Program-made: the position numbers and the translations under genes
From: an uncultured bacterium
GTDB taxonomy: Bacteria; Krumholzibacteriota; Krumholzibacteriia; LZORAL124-64-63
Direction: 5' to 3'
Assembly (NCBI GenBank): GCA_937910695.1
Contig: CALEMW010000009.1
Span: 1-64,000 of the forward strand
DNA: 64,000 nt
Part shown: piece after piece, positions 40,825 to 48,885 of the stretch
Layout of the letters: every line of letters starts with the position of its first letter
Position numbering within the stretch: the first letter of the stretch is position 1
The notes under the pieces: model-generated
Seen by the model: only the letters and a program-made list of their open reading frames with translations
Databases searched by the model: none
What the model was told of the DNA's origin: nothing

Positions 40825-40901
40825 TGGTCGGGGCGAAAGGATTTGAACCTTCGACCCCTTGCCCCCCATGCAAGTGCGCTACCGGGCTGCGCCACGCCCC
40901 G
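40825..40901 (-). tRNA. tRNA-Pro (anticodon GGG)
   Basis: A 77-base cloverleaf: acceptor CGGGGCG/CGCCCCG, anticodon stem CTTGC/GCAAG with loop ATGGGGG (GGG), T arm GAAGGTTCAAATCCTTT, encoded CCA. Very similar to the tRNA-Pro(CGG) 2.8 kb away in acceptor and T arms. Confidence 0.95.
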
Positions 40902-40941
40902 ACCAGAACTGGGGCCGCCCGGGAGTCCCAGGCGGAGTCAT

Positions 40942-40970
40942 AATCTAATACGAGCCGAGAAGCTCCACAA
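40942..40970 (-). promoter_or_regulatory. Candidate promoter for tRNA-Pro(GGG)
   Basis: On the minus strand TTGTGG, a 17-base spacer, then TAGATT; predicted start about 35 bases before the tRNA. Confidence 0.55.
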
Positions 40971-40983
40971 GCTCGATTCAGTC

Positions 40984-41406
40984 TCAGCCCTTGTCGCCGT
41001 CGGGAAAGCGCAGTTCCTTGAGCAGATCGAGGATTTCCTGCAGTTCGCGGCGGACGCGAGCCACCTTTTCTGGTCGCTCCATGGCGGTGAAGGGCATGGC
41101 GATCTGATCCTGAACTTTTGAGGCGGCGGGGCCGCTCTTCTTGCGATCGCGGAGGGTTTTGCGAGCTCCCTCGATACGGTAGCCTTCTTCGTGGAGCAGG
41201 CGATGGATGGCCTGGATCTCCTCGACGTCTTTGCGACGGTACGCCCGACTGCCGGCGCGGTTGCGCTTGGGGCGCAGCGAAGGAAACTCGCTTTCCCAGT
41301 AGCGCAGAACGTGGGGTTCGATGCCGGTGTGACTCGAGACTTCACGGATCGTGTAATAGAGCTTGTCCGGCAGTTCGTTCGCTTTGGCGTCGGGCCGATC
41401 GGGCAT
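40984..41406 (-). CDS. MerR-family transcriptional regulator
   Basis: A 140-residue regulator. The winged-helix part reads [28 protein letters not shown], then [23 protein letters not shown], the standard MerR HTH and wing. The C-terminal part is a short coiled coil; no metal-binding cysteines or drug-binding domain are seen. ATG 41406 with GGGAGGTG upstream. Its target is unknown. It lies 50 bases after gpsA on the same strand and may be in that operon. Confidence 0.9.
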   Translation of the reverse strand: MPDRPDAKANELPDKLYYTIREVSSHTGIEPHVLRYWESEFPSLRPKRNRAGSRAYRRKDVEEIQAIHRLLHEEGYRIEGARKTLRDRKKSGPAASKVQDQIAMPFTAMERPEKVARVRRELQEILDLLKELRFPDGDKG

Positions 41407-41456
41407 GTCGCACCTCCCGTGTTGCTCGTTCCGATCGCTCCGGTCGTCCCGGCGGA

Positions 41457-42455
41457 TCATTCACCTTCGCATCGCAGCGTGCGTTCCATCAGGCCTCGCA
41501 TCGCCGAACGCGGATCTTTGCCGGAGAATAGCACATCATGAACCTCTTGAGTAATAGGAAGTTCTATGGAGTGCTTCGCGCACAACTTCAAGGCGGCGCG
41601 GGTCATCACGGCGCCTTCGACGACCTGGACGGAATGGTCGAGCAGCGACTGGGGATCTTCTTGAGCCCTGGCGACCGCCTCGCCGAAATTACGGTTCCGC
41701 GAGTGGTGGCTGGTGCAGGTGGTGATCATGTCGCCGATGCCGGCCAGGCCATAGAAGGTGGCATGGTCCCCGCCGAGGGCCACGCCGAGTCGGGCCATTT
41801 CCGACAGGCCCCGGGTCATGACGGTGCCGCGCGTATTGTCGCCAAGTTCAAGGCCGTCGCATAAGCCGACAGCGATGGCGATGACGTTCTTGAAGGCCGA
41901 GGCGATTTCCACGCCGACGGCGTCGTGATTCGTATAGACGCGGAAGGTGGAGCTGCTCAGGCGGGGTTGCCAGGAGTGCCAATCGGCGCCGCGGCCGGCC
42001 AGGACGACGGCCGTCGGCAGTCCCCGGACGACTTCTTCGGCGTGGCTCGGACCGAGCAGGACGCCTATCGGATGGTTGGCGCCGATTTCTTCTTCCAGGA
42101 CCACGCTCAGACGCTTCAGGGTGCTCAGTTCCAGTCCCTTGCTCAAGCTGATCACCGGCACTCCGTCGGGAAGCCCGATGTCGTGAACTTGACGGGCGAC
42201 GGCGCGGATGGCCTGGCTGGGCAGAATCATGAACACGGCGTCGGCACCGTCGAGAACAGTAGCGAGGTCGAGGGAAGCGGTCATGTTTGAGGGCAGGGCG
42301 AGATCGCCGAAGAAGGCGGGGTTGCGATGTTCGTCGGCGATGGCTCTGACCTGGGCTGCTTCGATGCCCCAAAGGGCGACCGACTCCCAGGAGCCGGCAA
42401 GGTGTCGCCCGAAGGCGGTTCCCCAACTCCCGGTGCCGAGGATTGCTGCTTTCAT
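41457..42455 (-). CDS. gpsA: Glycerol-3-phosphate dehydrogenase (NAD(P)+)
   Basis: A 332-residue enzyme making sn-glycerol-3-phosphate for phospholipids. The N-terminal AILGTGSWGTAFGRHLA is the dinucleotide motif; LLGPSHAEEV and SAFKNVIAIAVGLCDGLELGDN carry the catalytic Lys region. Its ATG overlaps the plsY stop (ATGA), so G3P synthesis and its acylation are coupled. Confidence 0.97.
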   Translation of the reverse strand: MKAAILGTGSWGTAFGRHLAGSWESVALWGIEAAQVRAIADEHRNPAFFGDLALPSNMTASLDLATVLDGADAVFMILPSQAIRAVARQVHDIGLPDGVPVISLSKGLELSTLKRLSVVLEEEIGANHPIGVLLGPSHAEEVVRGLPTAVVLAGRGADWHSWQPRLSSSTFRVYTNHDAVGVEIASAFKNVIAIAVGLCDGLELGDNTRGTVMTRGLSEMARLGVALGGDHATFYGLAGIGDMITTCTSHHSRNRNFGEAVARAQEDPQSLLDHSVQVVEGAVMTRAALKLCAKHSIELPITQEVHDVLFSGKDPRSAMRGLMERTLRCEGE

Positions 42456-43111
42456 CGCGGGGTCTCCTCCCCTTCGCTCGCCAGCCGTTTCTCCGTACCG
42501 GCCTGGAGACGTTGGATGTTCGCACGATGGCGGATGATCACCCAGGCACAGACCACGAAGGTCACGATGGTGATGGTCTTGGAAAAATGTTCCGACTGGA
42601 GTTCGAAGAACAGGACTGCGAATGGCAGGACCGCCGCGGCGGCGATGCTCCCCAGCGAAACGATCTTCGTGACGCCAGCGATGATGCCGAAGATGCTCAG
42701 GGCGATCAGCAGCGGGAACGGCGCCAGCACGAAGTAGGCACCGGCGGTGGTGGCCACGCCCTTGCCGCCGTGGAAGTTCACGAACGGCGAGGCGGTATGT
42801 CCGATGGCCGCGAGCAAGCCGGCGATGATTCGCCAGATGTCCGCAGGCAGGTGGAGCGGCAGGATTTTCCCTTCGGGCCAGAGAGAGATGGCCAGCGTCA
42901 TGATCAGCACGGCCGCCGCGCCCTTGGCCATGTCGAGCAAGAGCACCATGACTCCCCAGCCGGGGCCCAGAGTACGATAGACGTTGGTGGCGCCGAGATT
43001 GCCGCTGCCGTGTTCGCGCAGGTCGATGCCGCGGACTCGTCGGGCGACCACAAAGCTGAAGGGGATTGCTCCGAGAGCGTAGGCGAGAACGACGGCGATC
43101 CAGACGGTCAT
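42452..43111 (-). CDS. plsY: Acyl-phosphate:glycerol-3-phosphate acyltransferase
   Basis: A 219-residue integral membrane enzyme with five or more helices. The three PlsY motifs are present: GSGNLGATNVYRTLG, the FHGGKGVATTAG segment and the C-terminal loop region. It uses acyl-phosphate made by PlsX (not in the window). Together with gpsA and the PlsC domain elsewhere here it covers much of phosphatidic acid synthesis. Confidence 0.96.
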   Translation of the reverse strand: MTVWIAVVLAYALGAIPFSFVVARRVRGIDLREHGSGNLGATNVYRTLGPGWGVMVLLLDMAKGAAAVLIMTLAISLWPEGKILPLHLPADIWRIIAGLLAAIGHTASPFVNFHGGKGVATTAGAYFVLAPFPLLIALSIFGIIAGVTKIVSLGSIAAAAVLPFAVLFFELQSEHFSKTITIVTFVVCAWVIIRHRANIQRLQAGTEKRLASEGEETPR

Positions 43112-43124
43112 CGGGGTACCTCGG

Positions 43125-44435
43125 TCAATGGGCCTTGGTCTTCACGAAGATCCGGGTGCCGACGAAGCCGTACTCCTCGCGGATCTTGTTGTTCAGGTAG
43201 CGCAGGTAGCTGCGGTCGAAAAACTTCGGGTTGTTCACCGACAGGATGATGGCCGGAGGTGAGGTTTCGGCCTGGGTTGCGTAATAGATCTTGCCGGTGC
43301 CGCCTCCGTGGAAGCGGGGCTGCTGGTGCCGGGTGATGCGTTCGATGAAATCGTTGATTTCGCGGGTTTCGATACGCTTGGCCCGCTCCTCGTGCACCTG
43401 CCAGACCAGCTCGAGAATCTTGCCGCTACGCTGACGGGTCAGGGCCGACATCGTGAACCAGGGGGCGTAGGTAAGAAACGGCACTTCCTTGCAGAAGTTC
43501 TCCCAGACGCCGAGGTGGGTCGTGTGATCCTTCTCGACCAGGTCCCATTTGTTGAAGGCCACGATCACGCCCTTGCCCTGGTCATGGATCAGCGAGGCGA
43601 TCTTCGCGTCCTGGGTGACCGAGCCTTCGCTGGCGTCGACCACCAGTACGGCCACGTCGCATTGTTCGATGGCCTTGGTCGTGCGCATGTTGCAGAAGGC
43701 CTCGACGGCCTCGGTGACTTTCGATTTGCGGCGCAGACCGGCGGTGTCGATCAGACGCAGGGTTTGGCCGTGCCACTGGAGGTCGGTGTGCAGAGCGTCG
43801 CGTGTGGTGCCGGCGATGTCGCTGACCAGGGCGTCCTTGCGGCCGGTCAGCAGGTTCAGGACGCTGGACTTGCCCACGTTCGGTCGGCCGATGATGGCGA
43901 TCTTGCAGTCGCAGGGCTGCTCCACTTCGGCCTCTGGAAAGCCCTCGACGATGAGGTCCAGCAGGTCGCCGATGTTCTGTCCGTGCAGGGCGCTGATCGG
44001 GTAGGGCGTGCCGAGTCCGAGGGAGTAGAAGTCGTGCACCGTGTACTGCTGGTGCTCCTTTTCTACCTTGTTCACTGCGAGCACGACGGGCTTGCCGCTG
44101 CGACGCAGGTCGCGGGCGATGGCGTCGTCCCAGGTCGACAGGCCGCCGGAGCCGTCGACGAGGAATACCACCAAATCCGCTTCGGCGATGGACTCGCGGG
44201 CGATCTGGGTGACCACGGCGTCGAACTGCGAGACTTCCTCGCCGAAGGGCACGATGCCTCCGGTGTCGAAGAGGATGAAGGGGTGGCCGGCCCAGTCGGT
44301 GAGTTCGACGATGCGGTCGCGCGTCACGCCAGCCGTTTCGTGAACCACGGAACGGCGTTCGCCGATGATGCGATTGAACAACGTGGACTTGCCGACGTTG
44401 GGGCGGCCCACGATGGCCACGGTCCGAGTGGACAC
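43125..44435 (-). CDS. der: Ribosome assembly GTPase Der (EngA)
   Basis: A 436-residue protein with two GTPase domains in tandem and a C-terminal KH-like domain; needed for 50S maturation. Domain 1: GRPNVGKSTLF, DTGG, and G4 as NKVE (usual NKxD). Domain 2: GRPNVGKSSVL, DTAGLRRKSKV, NKWD. The KH-like end includes FVKTKAH. GTG 44435 is preferred (AGAGGA 8 bases upstream) over TTG 44468. It precedes plsY by 13 bases. Confidence 0.95.
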   Translation of the reverse strand: MSTRTVAIVGRPNVGKSTLFNRIIGERRSVVHETAGVTRDRIVELTDWAGHPFILFDTGGIVPFGEEVSQFDAVVTQIARESIAEADLVVFLVDGSGGLSTWDDAIARDLRRSGKPVVLAVNKVEKEHQQYTVHDFYSLGLGTPYPISALHGQNIGDLLDLIVEGFPEAEVEQPCDCKIAIIGRPNVGKSSVLNLLTGRKDALVSDIAGTTRDALHTDLQWHGQTLRLIDTAGLRRKSKVTEAVEAFCNMRTTKAIEQCDVAVLVVDASEGSVTQDAKIASLIHDQGKGVIVAFNKWDLVEKDHTTHLGVWENFCKEVPFLTYAPWFTMSALTRQRSGKILELVWQVHEERAKRIETREINDFIERITRHQQPRFHGGGTGKIYYATQAETSPPAIILSVNNPKFFDRSYLRYLNNKIREEYGFVGTRIFVKTKAH

Positions 44436-44518
44436 GGCTGGATCCTCTGCTTGAGTGAAGGTCGGCAAACGGTTGTGATGGCGTTTGTTGGCGGCCTGAC
44501 CGATGCCAGGGGCAGAAC

Positions 44519-45820
44519 CTAGCCGATGGCGCGCCAGAAGTCAATGAAGGTGTCTTCTTCACCGATATGCACGCGGTGCGGAATGTCGGCGGCGACGGTC
44601 TCGAGGGTCATGTCGTCGAGGGTCACGCCGTCGCTGTTGAACATGCGGGGCGAGAGGATCACGTCCCGGGGCGAGTCGGCTGGCAACGCCAGCAGGGCCC
44701 GGCGGACGTCTCCCCCGCTGAGAAGTCCGGCCACCGTCACGGTGTCGCCGTAGAAGGTGTTTTCAACGCCCACGACCTCGATCGGAGGCAGGTCGGGGCC
44801 GCGCAGCACGTCGTCGAAGCGCTGGTCGAAGGCGAGCTTGCCCATGGGGCCGGTCAGGATCGTCAGGGGTGCTGTGGGCAGGGTGCAGTCGCTGCGGGCG
44901 GCGTTCAGGTCGTCGGACCAGGCGTCGCGCAGCATGGGGGTCACGCCGATGCCGTTGTCCACCTGGGCGAACTCACCGTACAGCTCCAAGGCCGGGAAGG
45001 GGCGATCGGCCAGCAGGTAGAATTCGTCGCTGAGGTGGGCGAAGGCGACCCCGATGTCGTCGAGGAGCTCCAGCTGCAGGCCGTGGACCAGATCGATGGT
45101 GGCACCGGCAATGTCTGCAGTGACCGGCTCGAGCTTCGTGAGCCCGCCGCGGTGCGCCGATAGTCCCACCGGGACGATCGCCAGGGTCTCGATGCCGGGA
45201 TGGAGGTCGGCGAGGTCGCGGATGGAGCGTTCGAGGACGGCGCCGTCGTTCCAACCGGGACACAGCACGATCTGGGCGTGGACGGTGATGCCGCCGGCGG
45301 TGATCTGGCGCAGCAGGGCGAGCACGTCGATGCGTTTCTTGATGCCGAGCATGCGGGTGCGCACGTCGATGTCGGTGGCGTGGACCGACACGTACAGCGG
45401 CGTCATCTTCTGCTCGATGATCCGTGCTACTCCCCGTCGGCCCATCGACGTCAGAGTGATGTAGTTGCCGTAGAGGAAGCTGAGACGGTAGTCCTCGTCC
45501 TTCACGTAGATGCTCGGGCGCATGCCCTCGGGGTTCTGGTCGATGAAGCAGAACACGCAGTCGCAGGCGCAGGTCTTGAACTCCATGGCCGCGAAGCAGG
45601 ACATGACCTGGTCGAGGGCGTAGGGCTCCAGCTTCAGGGAGCACTCCTGGTCGTCGGCGCGGCGGATGGTGAGGTCCATGGTCGTGCCGCGGGGCATGTA
45701 GTAGTAGAGGTCCAGCATGTCTTCGACAGGACGGCCGTCGACGGCGGTCACGGTGTCGCCCTCGCGCCATTCGTGGAGGCGGTTCAAGGGTGTCGGGAAA
45801 GGTTGGATCAGCTGGATCAA
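44519..45820 (-). CDS. DUF512 radical SAM protein with N-terminal PDZ-like domain
   Basis: A 433-residue protein: N-terminal PDZ-like fold (REGDTVTAVDGRPVEDMLDLYYYM), a radical SAM core with cluster motif CACDCVFC followed by IDQNPEGMR, and the C-terminal DUF512 domain. The DYRLSFLYGNYITLTSMG string is a hallmark of this family, found mostly in anaerobes; its reaction is not known. TTG 45820 is chosen because GGAGG lies 7 bases upstream; no ATG fits. Confidence 0.88.
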   Translation of the reverse strand: MIQLIQPFPTPLNRLHEWREGDTVTAVDGRPVEDMLDLYYYMPRGTTMDLTIRRADDQECSLKLEPYALDQVMSCFAAMEFKTCACDCVFCFIDQNPEGMRPSIYVKDEDYRLSFLYGNYITLTSMGRRGVARIIEQKMTPLYVSVHATDIDVRTRMLGIKKRIDVLALLRQITAGGITVHAQIVLCPGWNDGAVLERSIRDLADLHPGIETLAIVPVGLSAHRGGLTKLEPVTADIAGATIDLVHGLQLELLDDIGVAFAHLSDEFYLLADRPFPALELYGEFAQVDNGIGVTPMLRDAWSDDLNAARSDCTLPTAPLTILTGPMGKLAFDQRFDDVLRGPDLPPIEVVGVENTFYGDTVTVAGLLSGGDVRRALLALPADSPRDVILSPRMFNSDGVTLDDMTLETVAADIPHRVHIGEEDTFIDFWRAIG

Positions 45821-45886
45821 AAGGTCGCCTCCGGTCACGGGTTGACGACAGGATAACCCCGTCGATCGCACGTCACCACGAAAAGA

Positions 45887-45912
45887 GAAAGGACCGCCGC
45901 GGCGGTCCTTTC
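45887..45912 (-). terminator. Perfect-palindrome terminator after tRNA-Gly(CCC)
   Basis: A 26-base perfect palindrome centred on GCGC-type CCGCGG, starting GAAAGGACCGCC. On the minus strand it is followed by TCTTTTC. It separates the tRNA from the radical SAM gene. Confidence 0.8.
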
Positions 45913-45919
45913 CGGAAAC

Positions 45920-45995
45920 TGGAGCGGGCTACGAGACTCGAACTCGCGACAACCAGCTTGGGAAGCTGGAGCTCTACCAGCTGAGCTAAGCCCGC
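45920..45995 (-). tRNA. tRNA-Gly (anticodon CCC)
   Basis: A 76-base cloverleaf: acceptor GCGGGCT/AGCCCGC, anticodon stem CCAGC/GCTGG with loop TTCCCAA (CCC), T arm GCGAGTTCGAGTCTCGT, discriminator T and encoded CCA. Confidence 0.96.
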
Positions 45996-46007
45996 TCAGC
46001 GAGGCTC

Positions 46008-46036
46008 AAGGTATCCCGACGTCCTGTCCGTGTCAA
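46008..46036 (-). promoter_or_regulatory. Sigma-70-type promoter for tRNA-Gly(CCC)
   Basis: On the minus strand a perfect TTGACA, a 17-base spacer, and TACCTT, ending 12 bases before the tRNA. The -35 overlaps the miaA stop codon. Confidence 0.68.
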
Positions 46037-46965
46037 GCCGGCGCGGCGGTATCGAGCAGGCGGCGCAGAGCTTCAGCGACGGCTGGATCGTCGGGAACGC
46101 CTTCGGCGACCCGCGGCCGGGGGCGGAACCAGGTACGCTGGCGTTTGGCGAATTGGGTCGTGCGCAGAACGATCTCGTCGCGGGCTTCGTCGAGCCTGCT
46201 CTCCCCTGCAAGATGGCGCACGAGTTCCCGGTAACCCAGGGTGGCCATGCCTGGAGCGTCAGGACCGTGCAGCTCAAGATTGCGGCTTGTTTCCTCGATC
46301 CACCCGGCTTTGAGCATGGCAGCGGTACGGCGGGCAATGCGGTCGCGCAGGTCGTCGCGGTCGCGGGTCAGCAGGATGGTCGGGAACTGCAGGCCGGCGG
46401 CCGGATCCGGAACGTGGGCGGCAAGATGCTCGGTCATGGAGCGGCCGGTGAGTTGGAGGATCTCCAGGGCGCGCTGGCTTCGGTAGCGGTCGCCGGCGGG
46501 GATGCGCTCATGGGAGTCGGGGTCTCCGTCGGCGAGTCGGGTGCGTATCTCGTCAATGGTCAGGGGATCGAGTTCGCTGCGGACGGCTTCGAGGTCGGGA
46601 CCGTCTTCTGGAATCGGCAGCAGTCCCTCCTGCAGGACTTGGAGATACATGCCGGTGCCCCCCGTCAACAGAGGCACACCGCCGCGGGCGCGGATCTCGG
46701 CGTGGATCCTCATGAAATCATCCCGGAAGCGACGGGCGGAATACCGTTGAGATGGGGACAGAAAATCCACGAGATGATGGGGGCAGGTCTCCAGTTCCAG
46801 TTCGGTCGGCTGAGCGGTGCCGATGCGCAGGCCTTGGTAGACCTGTCGGCTGTCGAGGGAGATCACCTCGAGAGGGTAGTCGCGGGCGAGGGCGAGAACC
46901 AGACCGGTCTTCCCCACGGCGGTGGGCCCGACCACCGCGGGGCAGATGCCGGTAGGGCCGTTCAT
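46033..46965 (-). CDS. miaA: tRNA dimethylallyltransferase
   Basis: A 310-residue enzyme adding a dimethylallyl group to A37 of UNN-decoding tRNAs. P-loop GPTAVGKTGLVLAL, the SLDSRQVYQGLRIGTAQP segment, GGTGMYLQVLQEGL and the C-terminal RTTQFAKRQRTWFR match MiaA. It uses DMAPP from the MEP pathway and precedes MiaB action (also in the window). It starts one base after the mutL stop, the same mutL-miaA order as in E. coli. Confidence 0.96.
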   Translation of the reverse strand: MNGPTGICPAVVGPTAVGKTGLVLALARDYPLEVISLDSRQVYQGLRIGTAQPTELELETCPHHLVDFLSPSQRYSARRFRDDFMRIHAEIRARGGVPLLTGGTGMYLQVLQEGLLPIPEDGPDLEAVRSELDPLTIDEIRTRLADGDPDSHERIPAGDRYRSQRALEILQLTGRSMTEHLAAHVPDPAAGLQFPTILLTRDRDDLRDRIARRTAAMLKAGWIEETSRNLELHGPDAPGMATLGYRELVRHLAGESRLDEARDEIVLRTTQFAKRQRTWFRPRPRVAEGVPDDPAVAEALRRLLDTAAPA

Positions 46966-46966
46966 C

Positions 46967-48799
46967 TCAGCGGCGTCCGAAACGTTTTTCCAATTCCTCG
47001 AGGGAGAACTGGATGAGGGTGGGGCGGCCGTGTGGGCATGACAGGGGCACGTCGGTGGCGAAGAGGCGGTCGACGAGGTTCTGCATTTCGGGCACGGTCA
47101 TCAGGGCGCCGGCCCTGACTGCGCCGTGACAGGCGAAGCTGGCCACCAGATCGTCGGTGTCGGCATTGGCGCCGCGGTTGCCCTCCCCCAGATCTTCAAG
47201 CATGTCGACCAGGAGCCGCCCTTCGTTCCAGTTGCGCAGCGAAGAAGGGATGCCCTGGACCAGGATCGACCGGCCACCGAAGGGTTGGATGCCAAATCCC
47301 AGTTTTCCGAGACGGTCGGCGTGCTCCTGGTAGGCCTGCACCTGCAAGGGTGTCAGTTCCAGGTGAACGGGGAACAACAGCTGCTGGACCGGCAGTCGGA
47401 AGGCGCCGTCGTCGAGGGATTTCTTGGCCTCGTTGTAGAGGATCCGCTCGTGGCTGTTGTGCTGATCGATGATCACCAGACCGCCCTTGGTCTGGGTGCA
47501 GATGTAAGTACGATGGAGCTGCCAGAACGGCGCCGAGCGGGAGACGCCGGCAGGGGATTCGTCGAGCGTGCCGGAAGAGCGGATCGGTTGGTCGTCAGGA
47601 TCGGCCAGCGGGGCGACACCGCCGGCGAAGAGGCTGGTTTGTCCCGACCGCTGGTCGAGACGGCCGTCGGCGCCGGGATCCATGAACTGGCGGCGGAGAT
47701 AGTCCTCTTGGGCCCGGGCGATGCTTTCGAGCGGTCCTGTGGCTGCGGGATCCGTCGTGTCGGTGGTGTCGGGGTGCACATGGAAGTGGTCGTGCCCCTG
47801 AAGGTCGAGTCCTTCGCGCAGTGCGCGGTGGATCAGGGAGAAGACGGAGCGTTCGAGCAGCAGACGGACTTCGGATTTGGCGGGATGCACGTTCACATCC
47901 ACCTCGCCGAGTGGGACCTGGAGAAAGAGGATCACCACGGGATGTCGCCCAGCAGGAATGACCTCCCGATAGGCCTGGAAGATGGCCTGGCTCAGGGCGG
48001 CGTTTCTGATGGGGCGGCGGTTGATGTAGAGGAACTGCTGGCTGCGAGTGTTGCGCGTGTAGGTGGGACGAGAAGCGAGTCCTCCTACGGAGATGCCCCC
48101 CTCCTCCAAGGAGAAGCGGGCAAGATGTTCGGCGACCGGTGAGCCCAGGATGTCGCGGGCGCGCCCGGTCAGGGAGTCGGCAGGCATGAGGTCGACGACC
48201 GTCTGCCCGTCGACGTCCAGGGTCCAGCGGACCTCGGGGTAGGCCATGGCGATGGCGTTGACCGTCGAGGTGATGGCCTTCTTCTCCGACATGGACGACT
48301 TGAGGTATTTGCGCCTGGCGGGGGTGTTGAAGAAGAGGTCTTCGACCGTGATGGTCGTGCCGCGGTTGCGAGCCGCGGGTTCACGACGTTCGGTGACGCT
48401 GCCGCTGACGCGGATCAAGCCGCCGACTTCCTCTTCTTCCACTCGCGACAGCACGGTGCAGCGGCTCACCGAGGCGATGCTGGCCATGGCCTCGCCGCGA
48501 AATCCGAACGACGCCACATCCATGATGTCGGCGGCGGAGATGATCTTACTCGTGGCGTGACGCTCAACGACCAGAGGCAGTTCTCGGTACGCGATGCCGT
48601 GACCGTTGTCCTCCACGATGATCGAAGCCGCACCACCGTCGGTCACGCTGATGCGGATGGAGGTCGCACCGGCATCGAGAGCATTCTCCACAAGCTCCTT
48701 CACCACCGAGGCGGGACGCTCGATGACCTCGCCGGCGGCGATTCGGTCCACCGAGGCGCTGTCGAGGATGCGGATTGGCTGACGGGTCTGAGCGGACAT
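46967..48799 (-). CDS. mutL: DNA mismatch repair protein MutL with endonuclease motif
   Basis: A 610-residue GHKL ATPase. N-terminal VDRIAAGEVIERPASVVKEL, ENALDAGATSI, GFRGEAMASI. The C-terminal dimerisation domain carries DQHNSHERILYNE, the DQH-x3-E-x4-E endonuclease motif, plus ACHGAV and CPHGRP metal/zinc segments, so this MutL probably nicks DNA itself and does not rely on MutH. ATG 48799 follows GGGAG. Confidence 0.96.
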   Translation of the reverse strand: MSAQTRQPIRILDSASVDRIAAGEVIERPASVVKELVENALDAGATSIRISVTDGGAASIIVEDNGHGIAYRELPLVVERHATSKIISAADIMDVASFGFRGEAMASIASVSRCTVLSRVEEEEVGGLIRVSGSVTERREPAARNRGTTITVEDLFFNTPARRKYLKSSMSEKKAITSTVNAIAMAYPEVRWTLDVDGQTVVDLMPADSLTGRARDILGSPVAEHLARFSLEEGGISVGGLASRPTYTRNTRSQQFLYINRRPIRNAALSQAIFQAYREVIPAGRHPVVILFLQVPLGEVDVNVHPAKSEVRLLLERSVFSLIHRALREGLDLQGHDHFHVHPDTTDTTDPAATGPLESIARAQEDYLRRQFMDPGADGRLDQRSGQTSLFAGGVAPLADPDDQPIRSSGTLDESPAGVSRSAPFWQLHRTYICTQTKGGLVIIDQHNSHERILYNEAKKSLDDGAFRLPVQQLLFPVHLELTPLQVQAYQEHADRLGKLGFGIQPFGGRSILVQGIPSSLRNWNEGRLLVDMLEDLGEGNRGANADTDDLVASFACHGAVRAGALMTVPEMQNLVDRLFATDVPLSCPHGRPTLIQFSLEELEKRFGRR

Positions 48800-48885
48800 G
48801 GTGCTCCCGTTGGTGAGGCGTCGTGACCGACAAAGATATACGTACGCCGCCGGAGGCGTCAACGGGTGAGCACGTTTGACGGGAT

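Noticed and set aside
40843-40873. Upstream extension of the GT2 gene through tRNA-Pro(GGG)
   Set aside because: The extension would translate the tRNA gene; the TTG at 40696 with GGAG upstream is the sensible start.
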